64,000 bases of DNA from Mycetocola_B reblochoni (lineage in GTDB: Bacteria > Actinomycetota > Actinomycetes > Actinomycetales > Microbacteriaceae). A program made the position numbers and the translations under genes. Shown in pieces: positions 1-8,927 of the stretch (its first letter is position 1; every line of letters starts with the position of its first letter). Under the pieces are notes generated by a model. The model worked only from the letters and a program-made list of their open reading frames with translations, had not been told where the DNA came from and did no database searches. Where the stretch lies: assembly GCF_003667525.1 (NCBI RefSeq), contig NZ_RCUW01000001.1:372001-436000 (forward strand), given 5' to 3'.

Positions 1-1
1 G

Positions 2-1627
2 CCCGGAGGGGCGCTCGACGGCATCAAGAAGCCGAAGAAGGGCTTCGTGATCCGCGGGGGCCGCGAGATGGAGGACCACATGGAGTGCCTGTGGGACCTG
101 TTCCGCACCATCCCCTCCCTCGAGGTCGACGGCTCCGTGCTCGACGAGTTCTCCTGGCTCAACAAGGACGACCCCAACTACTCGCTCACGCGCGTGACCC
201 ACCGGCAGGGCATCGACGCCGAGACGAACAACGAGTTCGGCCTGAGCGAGAAGGCGCAGAAGGAGATGGTCCGCGTCTTCCTCGCCTCGCGCGAGGAGAT
301 GGAGAACAAGCGGATCGACGAGGTGTTCGGCGAGGAGTTCCTCGCCAGCAACTTCTGGCTGTACTGGCGGACGATGTTCGCGTTCGAGACCTGGCACTCC
401 GCGCTGGAGATGAAGCTGTACCTGCACCGTTTCGTCCACCACATCGGCGGACTGCCCGACCTGTCGGCCCTCAAGTTCACGAAGTACAACCAGTACGAGT
501 CCCTCGTCCTGCCCATGTACCGCTGGCTGCTCGACCAGGGAGTGACGTTCGAGTTCTCGACCGAGGTCACCGACATCGACTTCCGCTTCGACGGCGAGCG
601 GTCGCAGGCCACCCGCATCCACTGGGTCAGGGACGGCGTCGAGGGCGGCGTCGACCTGGGGGAGGACGACCTCGTCCTGACCACGATCGGCTCCCTCACC
701 GAGAACTCGGTCGACGGGGACCACCACCACCCGGCGCGGCTCGACGAGGGCCCGGCGCCGGCCTGGGACCTCTGGCGCCGCATCGCGGCGAAGAGCCCCG
801 CGTTCGGGCGCCCGGACGTCTTCGCCTCCGACATCCCCAAGACCAAGTGGGAGTCGGCGACGGTGACGACCATCGGCCCGGAGATCCCCGCCTACATCGA
901 GAAGATCGCCAAGCGCGACCCGTTCGCGGGGAAGGTGGTCACCGGCGGGATCGTCACGGCCAAGGACTCGTCCTGGCTGCTCAGCTGGACGGTCAACCGC
1001 CAGCCGCACTTCAAGGCTCAGTCGCCCGACGAGATCGTCGTCTGGGTGTACGCGCTGTTCAGCGACGTCCCCGGCGACTACACCGGCAAGACGATCCAGG
1101 AGTCCACGGGCGAGGAGATCACCCAGGAGTGGCTGTACCACCTCGGCGTCCCCGTGGAGGACATCCCCCGACTGGCCGCGGAGGGCGCGCGCACCGTGCC
1201 GGTGATGATGCCCTACGTCACCTCGTTCTTCATGCCGCGCCAGGCCGGCGACCGTCCGGCGGTCGTCCCGGAGGGAGCGGTCAACTACGCGTTCATCGGG
1301 CAGTTCGCCGAGACCACGCGCGACACGATCTTCACCACCGAGTACTCGGTCCGCACAGGGATGGAGGCCGCATACCAGCTGCTCGGGATCGACCGCGGCG
1401 TTCCCGAGGTGTTCAACTCCACCTACGACCTGCGCTTCCTGCTCGCAGCGACGTCACGGTTGCGCGACGGAGAGGCCGTGGCGCTTCCGGGGCCGGGCTT
1501 CGTCGGCAACCGGCTCATCCGACACCTCGACCACACCCAGATCGGCCAGCTGCTGACCGACTTCGGTCTCGTGCCCGAGCTGGGGAGCACGCGCACGCGC
1601 GCGAGGGAGGACGACGCGGTCTCCTGA
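2..1627 (+). CDS. ohyA: Oleate hydratase (myosin-cross-reactive antigen family), 5' truncated
   Basis: FAD-dependent fatty-acid double-bond hydratase: adds water to oleic or linoleic acid to give 10-hydroxy fatty acids, usually at the membrane face, and is linked to detoxification of unsaturated fatty acids. The frame is open from base 2, so the N-terminus is outside the window; about 541 residues are present of a usual 580-650. Visible family signatures are the stretch RGGREMEDHMECLWDLF (residues ~18-34) and FWLYWRTMFAFETWHSALEMK, followed by the conserved HRFVHHIGGLPDL segment. The missing part should hold the GxGxxG dinucleotide-binding motif. It is convergent with the next gene and separated from it by a palindrome and short repeats. 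Family assignment is firm; chain-length and positional specificity cannot be read from the sequence. Confidence 0.93.
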   Translation, partial: PGGALDGIKKPKKGFVIRGGREMEDHMECLWDLFRTIPSLEVDGSVLDEFSWLNKDDPNYSLTRVTHRQGIDAETNNEFGLSEKAQKEMVRVFLASREEMENKRIDEVFGEEFLASNFWLYWRTMFAFETWHSALEMKLYLHRFVHHIGGLPDLSALKFTKYNQYESLVLPMYRWLLDQGVTFEFSTEVTDIDFRFDGERSQATRIHWVRDGVEGGVDLGEDDLVLTTIGSLTENSVDGDHHHPARLDEGPAPAWDLWRRIAAKSPAFGRPDVFASDIPKTKWESATVTTIGPEIPAYIEKIAKRDPFAGKVVTGGIVTAKDSSWLLSWTVNRQPHFKAQSPDEIVVWVYALFSDVPGDYTGKTIQESTGEEITQEWLYHLGVPVEDIPRLAAEGARTVPVMMPYVTSFFMPRQAGDRPAVVPEGAVNYAFIGQFAETTRDTIFTTEYSVRTGMEAAYQLLGIDRGVPEVFNSTYDLRFLLAATSRLRDGEAVALPGPGFVGNRLIRHLDHTQIGQLLTDFGLVPELGSTRTRAREDDAVS

Positions 1628-1712
1628 CCGCGGGGGGTCGAGGCGGATGGCGGATGGCTCGACGGGCCGGTCCGCCCCGCCCGTGACGCCGCGCCTTTCA
1701 CACCCCGGGGCT

Positions 1713-1732
1713 CCGGAGCTCAGGAGCTCCGG
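1713..1732. terminator. Short perfect inverted repeat between convergent genes
   Basis: CCGGAGCTC, AG, GAGCTCCGG: two perfect 9-bp arms around 2 bases, between the converging oleate hydratase and DUF1801 genes. No T-run follows on either strand, so an intrinsic bidirectional terminator is only a possibility. Confidence 0.4.
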
Positions 1733-1733
1733 G

Positions 1734-1775
1734 CGTACGATTCCGGGCTGCGGGCGTATGGTTCCGGGCTGCGGT
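1734..1775. repeat. 21-bp tandem duplication built of 7-bp steps
   Basis: Two near-identical 21-bp units (cgtacga ttccggg ctgcggg, then cgtatgg ttccggg ctgcggt) lie directly beyond the stop codon of the minus-strand DUF1801 gene. The 7-bp phasing resembles the repeats at 4745 and 47461. Confidence 0.6.
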
Positions 1776-1781
1776 TCCGGC

Positions 1782-2177
1782 TCAGGGACGGGATGACCGC
1801 GCGGATCGCGCCGCCTCGTTGCGTGCGACGGCCGCCCGCACGAGACCGCGCAGCGCGGCGGCGTTCAGCGCATCGCCCTCGAACAGTTCGTAGGAGCGCC
1901 GCTGCGAGCCGCCCAGCTCGCCGTTGAACACGCCCTCGGGGTCGGGGAGCGAGGCACCGTACAGGAAGCCGAGCTTCACCTTGCGCGAGAACAGCCCGCC
2001 GACGACGAGGATGCCGTCGAGCTCCCAGGTGGGGGCGCCCCTCCACTTCCAGTCCTCGGTGATCCGGTCGTCGGCCGCGGGGATCACCGCACGCGCCTCG
2101 GCGAGAACGGCGCCCCTCCAGTCCGGGTGATCCGCGATGAGGCGATCGATGCTCCCTCTGGCGTCCACGCTGCCCAC
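1782..2177 (-). CDS. DUF1801 (YdhG-like) domain protein
   Basis: A 131-residue soluble protein of the DUF1801 family, a small alpha/beta fold whose biochemical role is not known. The family pattern is visible as ITEDWKWRGAPTWELDG followed by KVKLGFLYGASLPDPEGVFNGELGG and a C-terminal helical segment ending in AVARNEAARS. The GTG start at 2177 is preceded at good distance by GGGAGA; no ATG fits better. It is encoded alone, convergent with the oleate hydratase gene, and its stop codon touches the 7-bp-phased repeat. No signal peptide or membrane segment. Confidence 0.75.
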   Translation of the reverse strand: MGSVDARGSIDRLIADHPDWRGAVLAEARAVIPAADDRITEDWKWRGAPTWELDGILVVGGLFSRKVKLGFLYGASLPDPEGVFNGELGGSQRRSYELFEGDALNAAALRGLVRAAVARNEAARSARSSRP

Positions 2178-2243
2178 TGTTCTCCCGACCGGGGCCGGAC
2201 CTCGGCCGCCTCAGCCCCATTGTGCACCCGGCGGGGTCACGGC

Positions 2244-3170
2244 TCAGTCCGCGCCTGCGAGCGCCGACGGCAGACGGTACACCCGCACCGCGTTCCCTGC
2301 GAACGCCCTGCGCTGCTCCGACTCCGACCAGCCCTCGGCGATCTCCAGGAACCCGCCCATGATCTGGCGGTAGCTCCCGGTCAGGCCGTCGACGGGGAAG
2401 TTGCTGGCGAACATGATCCGGTCGGGGCCGAACACCTCGGCCGTCGTCTCCACGATCTCCCGGTTGTTCTCGACCGACCAGGGAACACCGGGCAGGCCGA
2501 TCCCCGAGATCTTGATCGTCACGTTGTCGAACGCGGCCACCCGCACGAGGGCTCGGCGCCAGCCCGCGATGCCTTCACTACTGCGGTCCGAGGGCAGAAA
2601 GGTGTGGTTGATGGCGATCGCCGTGTCGGGAAAGTCGGCGGCGAGGCGCACGGCCTGGTCGACGTGCCACCAGGCGGTCTGCAGCTCGAAGTCGAGCCCG
2701 TACCTCGTCAGCAGCGCGTACCCCCGACGCCAGGACGGGTCGTCGAGCAGGTTCGGGTTCGCGGCGGCCTCCGCCGCGGAGGCCGCCTGCCCCGGCTTGT
2801 TGCGCACAGCCCGGACGAGAGGGCGCTCGGCGAGCTGTTCGAGCACGCCCTCGACGCGCTCGTCCCTGAGTACGGCGTGCGCGACGGCGGCGCTGGGCAG
2901 TCCGTAGCGCTCGGCGACCCCGGCCGTCCAGTCCATCTCGCCGACCGGGTCGTCGAGCTCCCACTCGGTCTCCATCGTCACCGTGCCGACCAGGTTGAGT
3001 CCCTCCGCATCGCGCAGCAGGTCCGGAGGGAGGTAGCTGCGCTTGATCGACTCGTAGTCGCCGTAGCGGAACGGGATGCGCGCATCGGGGCGCAGCCACG
3101 GCTGGCGACCCTCCTCCGGCGTCCAGAAGTGGTGGTGGGCGTCGACGATCGGCCCGGCGTAGCGGGTCAT
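2244..3170 (-). CDS. Amidohydrolase-2 family metal-dependent hydrolase
   Basis: A 308-residue TIM-barrel hydrolase of the amidohydrolase-2 group, which contains lactonases (for example L-fuconolactonase-like) and decarboxylases. The metal-binding start motif is IVDAHHHFW with His12 and His14; a later His lies in INHTFLP (~188) and the barrel-end Asp in SNFPVDG (~258). The start overlaps the stop of the MFS transporter gene by 4 bases (ATGA), so the two are translationally coupled and probably share a substrate: the carrier imports a carboxylate or sugar acid and this enzyme opens a lactone or hydrolyses it. The exact substrate is an inference only. Confidence 0.85.
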   Translation of the reverse strand: MTRYAGPIVDAHHHFWTPEEGRQPWLRPDARIPFRYGDYESIKRSYLPPDLLRDAEGLNLVGTVTMETEWELDDPVGEMDWTAGVAERYGLPSAAVAHAVLRDERVEGVLEQLAERPLVRAVRNKPGQAASAAEAAANPNLLDDPSWRRGYALLTRYGLDFELQTAWWHVDQAVRLAADFPDTAIAINHTFLPSDRSSEGIAGWRRALVRVAAFDNVTIKISGIGLPGVPWSVENNREIVETTAEVFGPDRIMFASNFPVDGLTGSYRQIMGGFLEIAEGWSESEQRRAFAGNAVRVYRLPSALAGAD

Positions 3171-4492
3171 GCCCGCACCCCGGTCGCGGAGGGGGCCTCC
3201 ATCGCGAGCGGACGGTTGAAGTTGATCAGCATCGACCCGACCAGGTACACGGCACCGGCGACGGCGAGGAACAGGAAGGAGCCCGCGTAGGACCCGCCCG
3301 AGGCGGCGATCGCGTAGCCCATGACGACGGGCGCGATGCCGCCGCCGACGCTCGAAGCGACGTTCATGACGCCACCGACGACGCCGACCTGCTTCTTCGG
3401 CGCGAGCCAGGCCGGGAACGCCCAGTAGATCCCGCCGAACTGGACGAAGAACACGGCGAGCCCGAGTGCGACGATCGCAACGTAGCCGTTGCTGATCGCA
3501 GGAAGCGCGAGGATCGAGGCCACCGTCCCGATGCCGGAGATGGCGAGGATCGTCTTCATCACCGAGTTGTAGTTCGTCGTCCGCGCCCGGAAGGTGTCGG
3601 TCGCGGTGCCGGCCACGAGCTGGCCGAGAACGCCCATCCCGTAGACGGCGAACGTCCCCCAGCCGAGCCCGGCGAGGTCGAACCCCATCGCGCTGGACAG
3701 GTACGACGGCGTCCACGAGATGATGCCCCACCACACGGTCGCCCAGCCCAGGCGTCCGAGCATGAGCGACCAGAAGCTCGTGGACCTCAGGTAGGAGGCG
3801 ACACGGGGAAGCGGGCCCGACGCGGCCTCGTCGGCGACGTCGGCGTCGCTGCGGATGTGCGCGAGCTCCGCCTCGTTCACGCGGGGGTGCTCCTCGGGGG
3901 TGTCCCTGAGGTACATCGCGTACACGACGGCGGTGACGATGGTCAGCGCGCCGGTGATGATGAACGCCCAGCGCCACCCGCCCGTCCAGCCGATCAGCGC
4001 CGTGACGATGATGCCTCCGACGGCGGAGCCGAACGGCCCGGCGGCGTCGACGAAGGTGGCTCCGCGCGCCCGCTCACGGGAGGGCAGCCACCGGGAGTTC
4101 AGCTTGGCCGCGGCCGGGAACACGGGCGCCTCGGTCGCGCCGAGCCCGAGCCGGGTCCCCGTGAGGAAGATCCCGTTCATGGCGAGACCGCCGAGCAGCT
4201 GGAACCCGCCCCACACCGCTCCGGCCCAGCCGACGATCCGCCGCGGGCCGAAGCGGTCGAGCAGCCAGCCGCCGGGGATCTGGAACAGCATGTAGGTCCA
4301 GAAGAAGGAGCCGAGCAGCCAGCCCTGCATCTCCGGGCCGAGGTCGAACTCCTCGCTGATGAAGGGCATGGCGATCGACAGGGTCGCCCTGTCGATGAAG
4401 TTCAGCAGCACGAGGATCCAGAGGATCCCGAAGATCTGCAGGCGGACGCGTGTGCGCTTGCCGCCGGTGGCGGCCGTGGGCGATCCGGTCAT
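3167..4492 (-). CDS. MFS transporter, anion:cation symporter (ACS) type
   Basis: A 441-residue inner-membrane carrier with about 12 transmembrane segments. The N-terminus FIDRATLSIAMPFISEEF and the loop LLDRFGPRRIVG are typical of the ACS group of the major facilitator superfamily (glucarate, hexuronate, phthalate and similar organic anions taken up with H+ or Na+). The ATG at 4492 has a strong AAAGGAG about 10 bases upstream. It is the first gene of a two-gene operon with the amidohydrolase-2 protein, and the upstream region holds a palindrome that may be the operator of the GntR regulator encoded nearby. The transported anion cannot be deduced. Confidence 0.88.
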   Translation of the reverse strand: MTGSPTAATGGKRTRVRLQIFGILWILVLLNFIDRATLSIAMPFISEEFDLGPEMQGWLLGSFFWTYMLFQIPGGWLLDRFGPRRIVGWAGAVWGGFQLLGGLAMNGIFLTGTRLGLGATEAPVFPAAAKLNSRWLPSRERARGATFVDAAGPFGSAVGGIIVTALIGWTGGWRWAFIITGALTIVTAVVYAMYLRDTPEEHPRVNEAELAHIRSDADVADEAASGPLPRVASYLRSTSFWSLMLGRLGWATVWWGIISWTPSYLSSAMGFDLAGLGWGTFAVYGMGVLGQLVAGTATDTFRARTTNYNSVMKTILAISGIGTVASILALPAISNGYVAIVALGLAVFFVQFGGIYWAFPAWLAPKKQVGVVGGVMNVASSVGGGIAPVVMGYAIAASGGSYAGSFLFLAVAGAVYLVGSMLINFNRPLAMEAPSATGVRA

Positions 4493-4668
4493 GGTTCGCT
4501 GACTCCTTTGTCGGTGGTGCGGTACGGCAGTGGTCAGAGCTCGGGGCGTGCGGGCGCTCCGTCGGGACGCGGGGTCAGCGTCCCTCGGGTCGGACGCGGG
4601 CTGTTCGGGGGCGCGCGGGGGTCATTGTCACTCCATCGTGGGTCGGACCGGCTCTCTCCAGTGCCTAG

Positions 4669-4704
4669 ATCCTATAGGATGGACGACGTAAGCATCGCTG
4701 TCAA
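4669..4704 (-). promoter_or_regulatory. Candidate promoter/operator of the MFS-amidohydrolase operon
   Basis: ATCCTATAGGAT at 4669-4680 is a perfect 12-bp palindrome. Read on the minus strand it contains TAGGAT, the -10 form seen elsewhere in this window, and TTGACA lies upstream at 4704-4699. The -35 to -10 spacing is longer than ideal, so promoter and operator roles are uncertain. The size and symmetry would suit a GntR/FadR-type dimer such as the one encoded at 4899-5588. Confidence 0.4.
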
Positions 4705-4744
4705 CAGTGCACCGGCCCGGTGCCGTTCGCGATCAACACTCGAC

Positions 4745-4828
4745 GCCAGCGGCCCGCAGCCAGCAGCCAGCGGCCCGCAGCCAGCGGCCCGCAGCCAGCA
4801 GCCAGCAGCCAGCAGCCAGCAGCCAGCG
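4745..4828. repeat. Twelve-copy 7-bp tandem repeat (gccagca / gcccgca)
   Basis: Twelve uninterrupted heptamers, variants gccagca, gccagcg and gcccgca, with exact 7-bp period. The array lies about 70 bp beyond the gntR stop codon. Short-period arrays of this kind vary in copy number between strains. Confidence 0.9.
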
Positions 4829-4898
4829 AGAAGGGTCCGCCCGAGCCGCCGTCAGAACAGGCTGCCCCCTCGGGCCACACGCGGGAGCGGCCCCACGA

Positions 4899-5588
4899 CT
4901 AGAGCTCGGCGATGACGCTGCGATCCGCCGTGGCCCTGTCCCGCGCGTTCGTCAGGTGCGCGGCCATCTCGCGCTCGGCCGCCTCCGCGTCGCCGGCGCG
5001 GATCGCATCGAGGATGCGGCCGTGCTCGAGCGCGGCGAACTGGATGTCCGAGCCGCCGAGCGCCCCGAACAGCCGGAAGCGCTGGACGTGCCCGCCGAGC
5101 GCCTCGAACGCCGCGGCGAGGAAACGATTGCCCGTGTTCGTCGCGATCAGCTGGTGGAAGCGGGCGTCGGCCTCCCAGAACAGGTGGAAGTCGCGCGACC
5201 CGTCGTAGGCGTCGAGCGCCTCGACCGCGGCGGTCAGCTCGGCGAGGAAGGCGTCGGAGAGGGCCTGGCTCGCCAGAGCAGCACAGCGCGGCTCGATGGT
5301 CACGCGCGCCTCCATGAGGTTCGCGAGCTCCTCGACGGTCGACAGCGGCGCCGCGCGGTAGCCGCGATGCGCCGTCCGGCTCACCAGCCCCGTCGACTCC
5401 AGCCGTGCCAGCGCCTCACGGATCGGCGTGTGCGAGACGGCGAATTCCTTCGCGAGGCCGTCGATGATGATCGACGAACCCGCGGCGATGGTGCCCTCGA
5501 TGAGCCGCCGTTCCAGGATCGTGTAGACCTCGTCCGCCAGGGAGGAACGTCGGGGGATGGCCGCCAGCAGCCTGTCGTCTACGTTCAT
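4899..5588 (-). CDS. GntR-family transcriptional regulator, FadR/FCD subfamily
   Basis: A 229-residue DNA-binding regulator. Residues ~15-80 form the winged helix-turn-helix (SLADEVYTILERRLIEGTI ... VSHTPIREALARLESTGLV), and residues ~90-220 the all-helical FCD ligand domain, whose metal-site residues are visible in ARVTIEPRCA, DARFHQLI, and the His of EHGRILDAI plus HLTNA. FCD regulators usually repress and are released by an organic-acid pathway intermediate. It lies between the GMC oxidoreductase gene (156 bp upstream, same strand) and the MFS operon, so either or both may be its targets. Confidence 0.88.
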   Translation of the reverse strand: MNVDDRLLAAIPRRSSLADEVYTILERRLIEGTIAAGSSIIIDGLAKEFAVSHTPIREALARLESTGLVSRTAHRGYRAAPLSTVEELANLMEARVTIEPRCAALASQALSDAFLAELTAAVEALDAYDGSRDFHLFWEADARFHQLIATNTGNRFLAAAFEALGGHVQRFRLFGALGGSDIQFAALEHGRILDAIRAGDAEAAEREMAAHLTNARDRATADRSVIAEL

Positions 5589-5744
5589 CCCGCATTCCTC
5601 CGGCGTTCGGTTCCGGTCTCCAGATTAGAGGGAAGCGGCTCGGAGAACACCATGCCGGCGCCCGTCGGGCGCGAGGGGGCCGACGGGCCGACCGCGGAGG
5701 ACCGGCCCCGACCGCCGGGGTCGGGGACCGGCCGGAGGCGACGC

Positions 5745-7286
5745 TCAGCCCGCGGCGTCCTCGACGACGAGCTCCGCCGCCCTCTCGGCGAGCGCCATGA
5801 TCGTGCCGACGGGGTTGAGCGCCGTCAGAGTCGGGAACGCCGAGGCGTCGGCGACCCGAAGGCCGGCCACGCCCCGCACCCGCAGGCGCGAGTCGAGCAC
5901 CGCGAGGGGGTCGTCGTCGGCCCCCATCCGCGCGGTGCACGAGACGTGGTAGACGGTCTGATGCGTGCGGCGCAGCACCTCCGAGAGCTCCTCGTCCCCG
6001 GTCACCTCCGGCCCGGGGAAGACCTCGCGCACCAAGTGGGACGCGAACGGCTCCTGCCCGGCGACGCGGCGGGCCAGCCGGACGCCCTCGACGAGCATGC
6101 GCTCGTCCCTGCCCTCCGGATCGGTGAAGGAGCGGTAGTCGATGCGCGGCGCGACGTCGGCGTCGGGCGAGGTGATCCAGACCCGCCCCCTGCTGCGCGG
6201 TTTCGCCACGTTCGGGGCGAAGGACACGTTGTTCGCCGGGATCGTCGCCCCGTCGTTCTCGGCGTGCACGGTCCAGGAGTGCAGCGGGATGTGGGTGGAT
6301 ACGTCGGGCGTGCTCGTCGACTCGTCCAGCTGGACGACGTAGCCGGCGTCCCAGCCGGTGGCGCACACCTCCGAGCGCTCCCCGGCCGCCTCCCAGACGA
6401 TGAGCCCCTCCGCGTGGTCCTGCAGGTTCTCCCCCACGCCGGGCAGGTCGACGACGGTCGTCACGCCCGCGGCCGCGAGGACCCCGGCCGGTCCGACTCC
6501 CGACCGCATCAGCAGCGCGGGCGAGTCGATCGCCCCGCAGCACACGATGACCTCGCGCGCCGCACGGAGCTCGCGCTCCACGCCGTCGCCGTCGCGCACG
6601 ACCGCGCCGACGGCTGCGCCGTCCTCGATCAGGAGCCTCTGCACCACGGCACGCAGGGCCAGCGTCAGCCCGTCACGGTCCGGCTGCGAGCGCAGGTAGC
6701 TCCACGACGCCGAGGAGCGCTGGTTGCTCTCTGGCTCGTAGCCGATCTCGAAGAAGCCCGCGCCGTCGGCGAACTCCCCGTCGTTCCAGCTCTCGCGCAG
6801 CGGCAGGCCGAGGGCCGTCGACGCCGCGCTCACCGCGTCGGCGACGTACGGGTTCCTGTCGGCCGGCGCCACGGGCCCGCTGCGGGCGAGCAGCCGGTCG
6901 AAGCAGGCGCCGACCGTGTCGAGGTCCCAGCCCTCGACGCCGAGCTCGGCCCACTCCTCGAGGTCGCCCCGCAGCGGACGCCAGGTGATCATCGTGTTCG
7001 CGGTGGAGCAGCCGCCGAGGATGCGCAGACGCGCCTGGCGGATGTGCGAGTTGCCCCTCGGGTTGGGCTCGCTGCGGTAGTCCAGGTCGTACTCGCCCTC
7101 GAGCATCTCCGACCAGCGCCGGATGGTGTTCGCCCTGGGCTCGTCGGCGTCGCTCGGCCCGGCCTCGACCAGCAGAACGCGGGCCCCGGCCGTCTCGCTC
7201 AGCCGGGCCGCCACGATGCAGCCGGCCGTGCCGCCGCCGAGGACGAGGTAGTCGCAGTCAGCCTCGGCCGTCGTCGTCTCGCCCAT
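5745..7286 (-). CDS. GMC-family FAD-dependent oxidoreductase (choline/alcohol dehydrogenase-like)
   Basis: A 513-residue flavoenzyme of the glucose-methanol-choline family, which oxidises primary or secondary alcohols to carbonyls. The FAD-binding GGGTAG sits at residues 17-22; the substrate-side signatures GCSTANTMITWRP and SGVGPAGVL are present. The C-terminal catalytic pair is seen as the His of YHVSCTARMG (~450) and the Asn of LNPVGTIMALAERAAEL (~490). Its ATG follows the stop of the ABC ATPase gene by one base, so it is part of the importer operon and probably acts on the imported compound or an alcohol derived from it. No signal peptide; cytoplasmic. Confidence 0.9.
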   Translation of the reverse strand: MGETTTAEADCDYLVLGGGTAGCIVAARLSETAGARVLLVEAGPSDADEPRANTIRRWSEMLEGEYDLDYRSEPNPRGNSHIRQARLRILGGCSTANTMITWRPLRGDLEEWAELGVEGWDLDTVGACFDRLLARSGPVAPADRNPYVADAVSAASTALGLPLRESWNDGEFADGAGFFEIGYEPESNQRSSASWSYLRSQPDRDGLTLALRAVVQRLLIEDGAAVGAVVRDGDGVERELRAAREVIVCCGAIDSPALLMRSGVGPAGVLAAAGVTTVVDLPGVGENLQDHAEGLIVWEAAGERSEVCATGWDAGYVVQLDESTSTPDVSTHIPLHSWTVHAENDGATIPANNVSFAPNVAKPRSRGRVWITSPDADVAPRIDYRSFTDPEGRDERMLVEGVRLARRVAGQEPFASHLVREVFPGPEVTGDEELSEVLRRTHQTVYHVSCTARMGADDDPLAVLDSRLRVRGVAGLRVADASAFPTLTALNPVGTIMALAERAAELVVEDAAG

Positions 7287-7287
7287 G

Positions 7288-8061
7288 TCAGCCCCGGTGG
7301 ATGAGGTCGAGGATGTCGCGGTAGTACTCCCTGAACGCGTCGTTGCCGATCACGTCGGGGGTGCGCGGGCGGGGCAGCTCGATCGCGTACTCCGCGGCCA
7401 CCTTGCCCGGTCGCGGCGTCATCGCCACCACGCGGTCGGAGAGGAACACGGCCTCCTCGATGTCGTGCGTGATGAGCATCACGGTCATGCGGTTGCGCTC
7501 CCAGACCTGGGTGAGCAGTTCCTGCATCGTGCGCCGGGTGAGGGCGTCGAGGGCCCCGAACGGCTCGTCCATGAGCAGCACGCTCGGGCCGTACGCGAGC
7601 GAGCGGGCCAGCGCCACGCGCTGCTGCATGCCGCCGGAGAGCTGGGCGGGGTAGGCCTGCTCGAAGCCGGTCAGCCCGACCTGCGCCAGGGCCTCCCTCG
7701 CCCGCTCCACCCGGTCGCGTTTGCTCAGTCCCTGCTCGCCGTCGAGGGCGAAGACGACGTTGTCGAGCGCGGACAGCCAGGGCAGCAGCGTCGCCTGCTG
7801 GAACACGACGCCCCTGTCCCTGCCCGGGCCGAGGATCTCCGCTCCCGCGATGCTCGCCGACCCCGTGGTCGGGGCCTCGAGCCCGGCGATGATCGAGAGC
7901 AGCGTGCTCTTGCCGCAGCCGGACGCCCCGACCACCGAGACGAACTCCCTGTCCCCGAGGACGAGGTCGACGTCGGTCAGCGCGGTGACCTCGCCGAACT
8001 GCTTGGACACGCCGGCCACGGTGACGCGGGGCTGACGGGTGAGGGTTTCTGTCGAGCTCAT
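7288..8061 (-). CDS. ABC transporter ATP-binding protein (SsuB/TauB/ThiZ-like)
   Basis: A 257-residue nucleotide-binding subunit of the nitrate/sulfonate/taurine/pyrimidine importer class. Walker A GASGCGKST is at residues 45-53, the Q-loop in VVFQQATLLPW, the signature LSGGMQQRVALARSL near 140, Walker B VLLMDEP, the D-loop GALDALTR and the switch His in LITHDIEEAV. The ATG at 8061 overlaps the stop of the permease gene by 4 bases. It powers the permease at 8058-8897 for the substrate captured by the lipoprotein at 8928-9941. Confidence 0.93.
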   Translation of the reverse strand: MSSTETLTRQPRVTVAGVSKQFGEVTALTDVDLVLGDREFVSVVGASGCGKSTLLSIIAGLEAPTTGSASIAGAEILGPGRDRGVVFQQATLLPWLSALDNVVFALDGEQGLSKRDRVERAREALAQVGLTGFEQAYPAQLSGGMQQRVALARSLAYGPSVLLMDEPFGALDALTRRTMQELLTQVWERNRMTVMLITHDIEEAVFLSDRVVAMTPRPGKVAAEYAIELPRPRTPDVIGNDAFREYYRDILDLIHRG

Positions 8062-8897
8062 GAGCGCCCCTTCAGGTAGCGGAAGAACTGCCGGCCGAGG
8101 GCCCGCATGATCTGGTCGAAGACGAGGCCGAGCAGGCCGAGGACGATGACGTAGCCGATGATGAGGTCGGTCTCGAGGAAGCGCTGCGCCTGCGTGATGC
8201 GGTAGCCCATGCCCTCGGTCGCCGCGACGAGCTCGGCGACGACGAGCCAGGTCCACGCCCAGCCGAGCGTGATGCGCAGCGAGTCCCAGATCTGCGGGAG
8301 CGCAGAGGGGAACACGATCCGCACCAGGATCTGCACCCGGTTGAGGCCGAGCGTCGCGCCGAGGTTGCGGTACGCCAGCGGCACCCGCCTGACCGCGTCG
8401 GCGAACATCAGCACCTGCTGGAAGAAGGTGCCCAGGAAGATGATGAGGAACTTCTGCGGGTCGTCGATCCCGACCCAGAGCACCGTCAGCGGGACGAATG
8501 CCACCACGGGCATGTATCGGATGAAGTCCATGATCGGCTCGATCGCGGCCTCGATCCGGGGGACGGCTCCGCAGAGGACGCCGATCGGGATCGCCAGCGC
8601 GCTGGCCAGCAGGTAGCCGACCATGACGCGGTACGTGCTCACGGCCGCGTCCGACCACAGCTGCCCGTTCCCGGCCTGCTCGACGAGCTTCTCGACCACG
8701 CTCGCCGGCGAGGGGAGGAACAGCGGCTGGACGAGTCCCGTCGCCGTGACGGCGGTCCACAGCACGAGGAACGTGACGAAGGCGATCACCGCCGTCGTGA
8801 TGTACTGGCGCCGGGTCAGCACGGTGAGCACCGGCTTGCGCCTGGCCCCGGCCGTCCGCCGTGCGGGGGCGGCCGGGGCGCTGGTCTGAGTCGTCAT
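8058..8897 (-). CDS. ABC transporter permease (SsuC/TauC/ThiX-like)
   Basis: A 279-residue inner-membrane permease with about six transmembrane helices, one after residue 30 (YITTAVIAFVTFLVLWTAV) and the BPD_transp_1 core behind it. The ATPase-coupling loop is visible as AYRNLGATLGLNRVQILVRIVFPSALPQI-like residues (~160-190), and the family mark GMGYRITQAQRFLETD follows. It is the second gene of the importer operon, 30 bp after the binding-protein gene. Confidence 0.92.
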   Translation of the reverse strand: MTTQTSAPAAPARRTAGARRKPVLTVLTRRQYITTAVIAFVTFLVLWTAVTATGLVQPLFLPSPASVVEKLVEQAGNGQLWSDAAVSTYRVMVGYLLASALAIPIGVLCGAVPRIEAAIEPIMDFIRYMPVVAFVPLTVLWVGIDDPQKFLIIFLGTFFQQVLMFADAVRRVPLAYRNLGATLGLNRVQILVRIVFPSALPQIWDSLRITLGWAWTWLVVAELVAATEGMGYRITQAQRFLETDLIIGYVIVLGLLGLVFDQIMRALGRQFFRYLKGRS

Positions 8898-8927
8898 GGG
8901 GTTCCTTGGCCTTCGGGATGGGTGGGG

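Larger units (their letters stand above)
4493..4898. other. 406-bp intergenic region: promoter of the MFS operon and 3' end of gntR
   Basis: No convincing gene. It holds the leader of the MFS gene, a perfect 12-bp palindrome with a nearby TTGACA (4669-4704) and twelve 7-bp tandem repeats (4745-4828). About 70 bp of unremarkable sequence separates the repeats from the gntR stop. Confidence 0.7.

Noticed and set aside
4745..4828. CRISPR-like array
   Set aside because: The units are 7 bp with no spacers and no cas genes nearby; this is a simple tandem repeat.
4707..7304. A long plus-strand frame opposite gntR and the GMC oxidoreductase
   Set aside because: It starts within the 7-bp repeat array and translates to Arg-rich sequence without motifs; the minus-strand genes are well supported.
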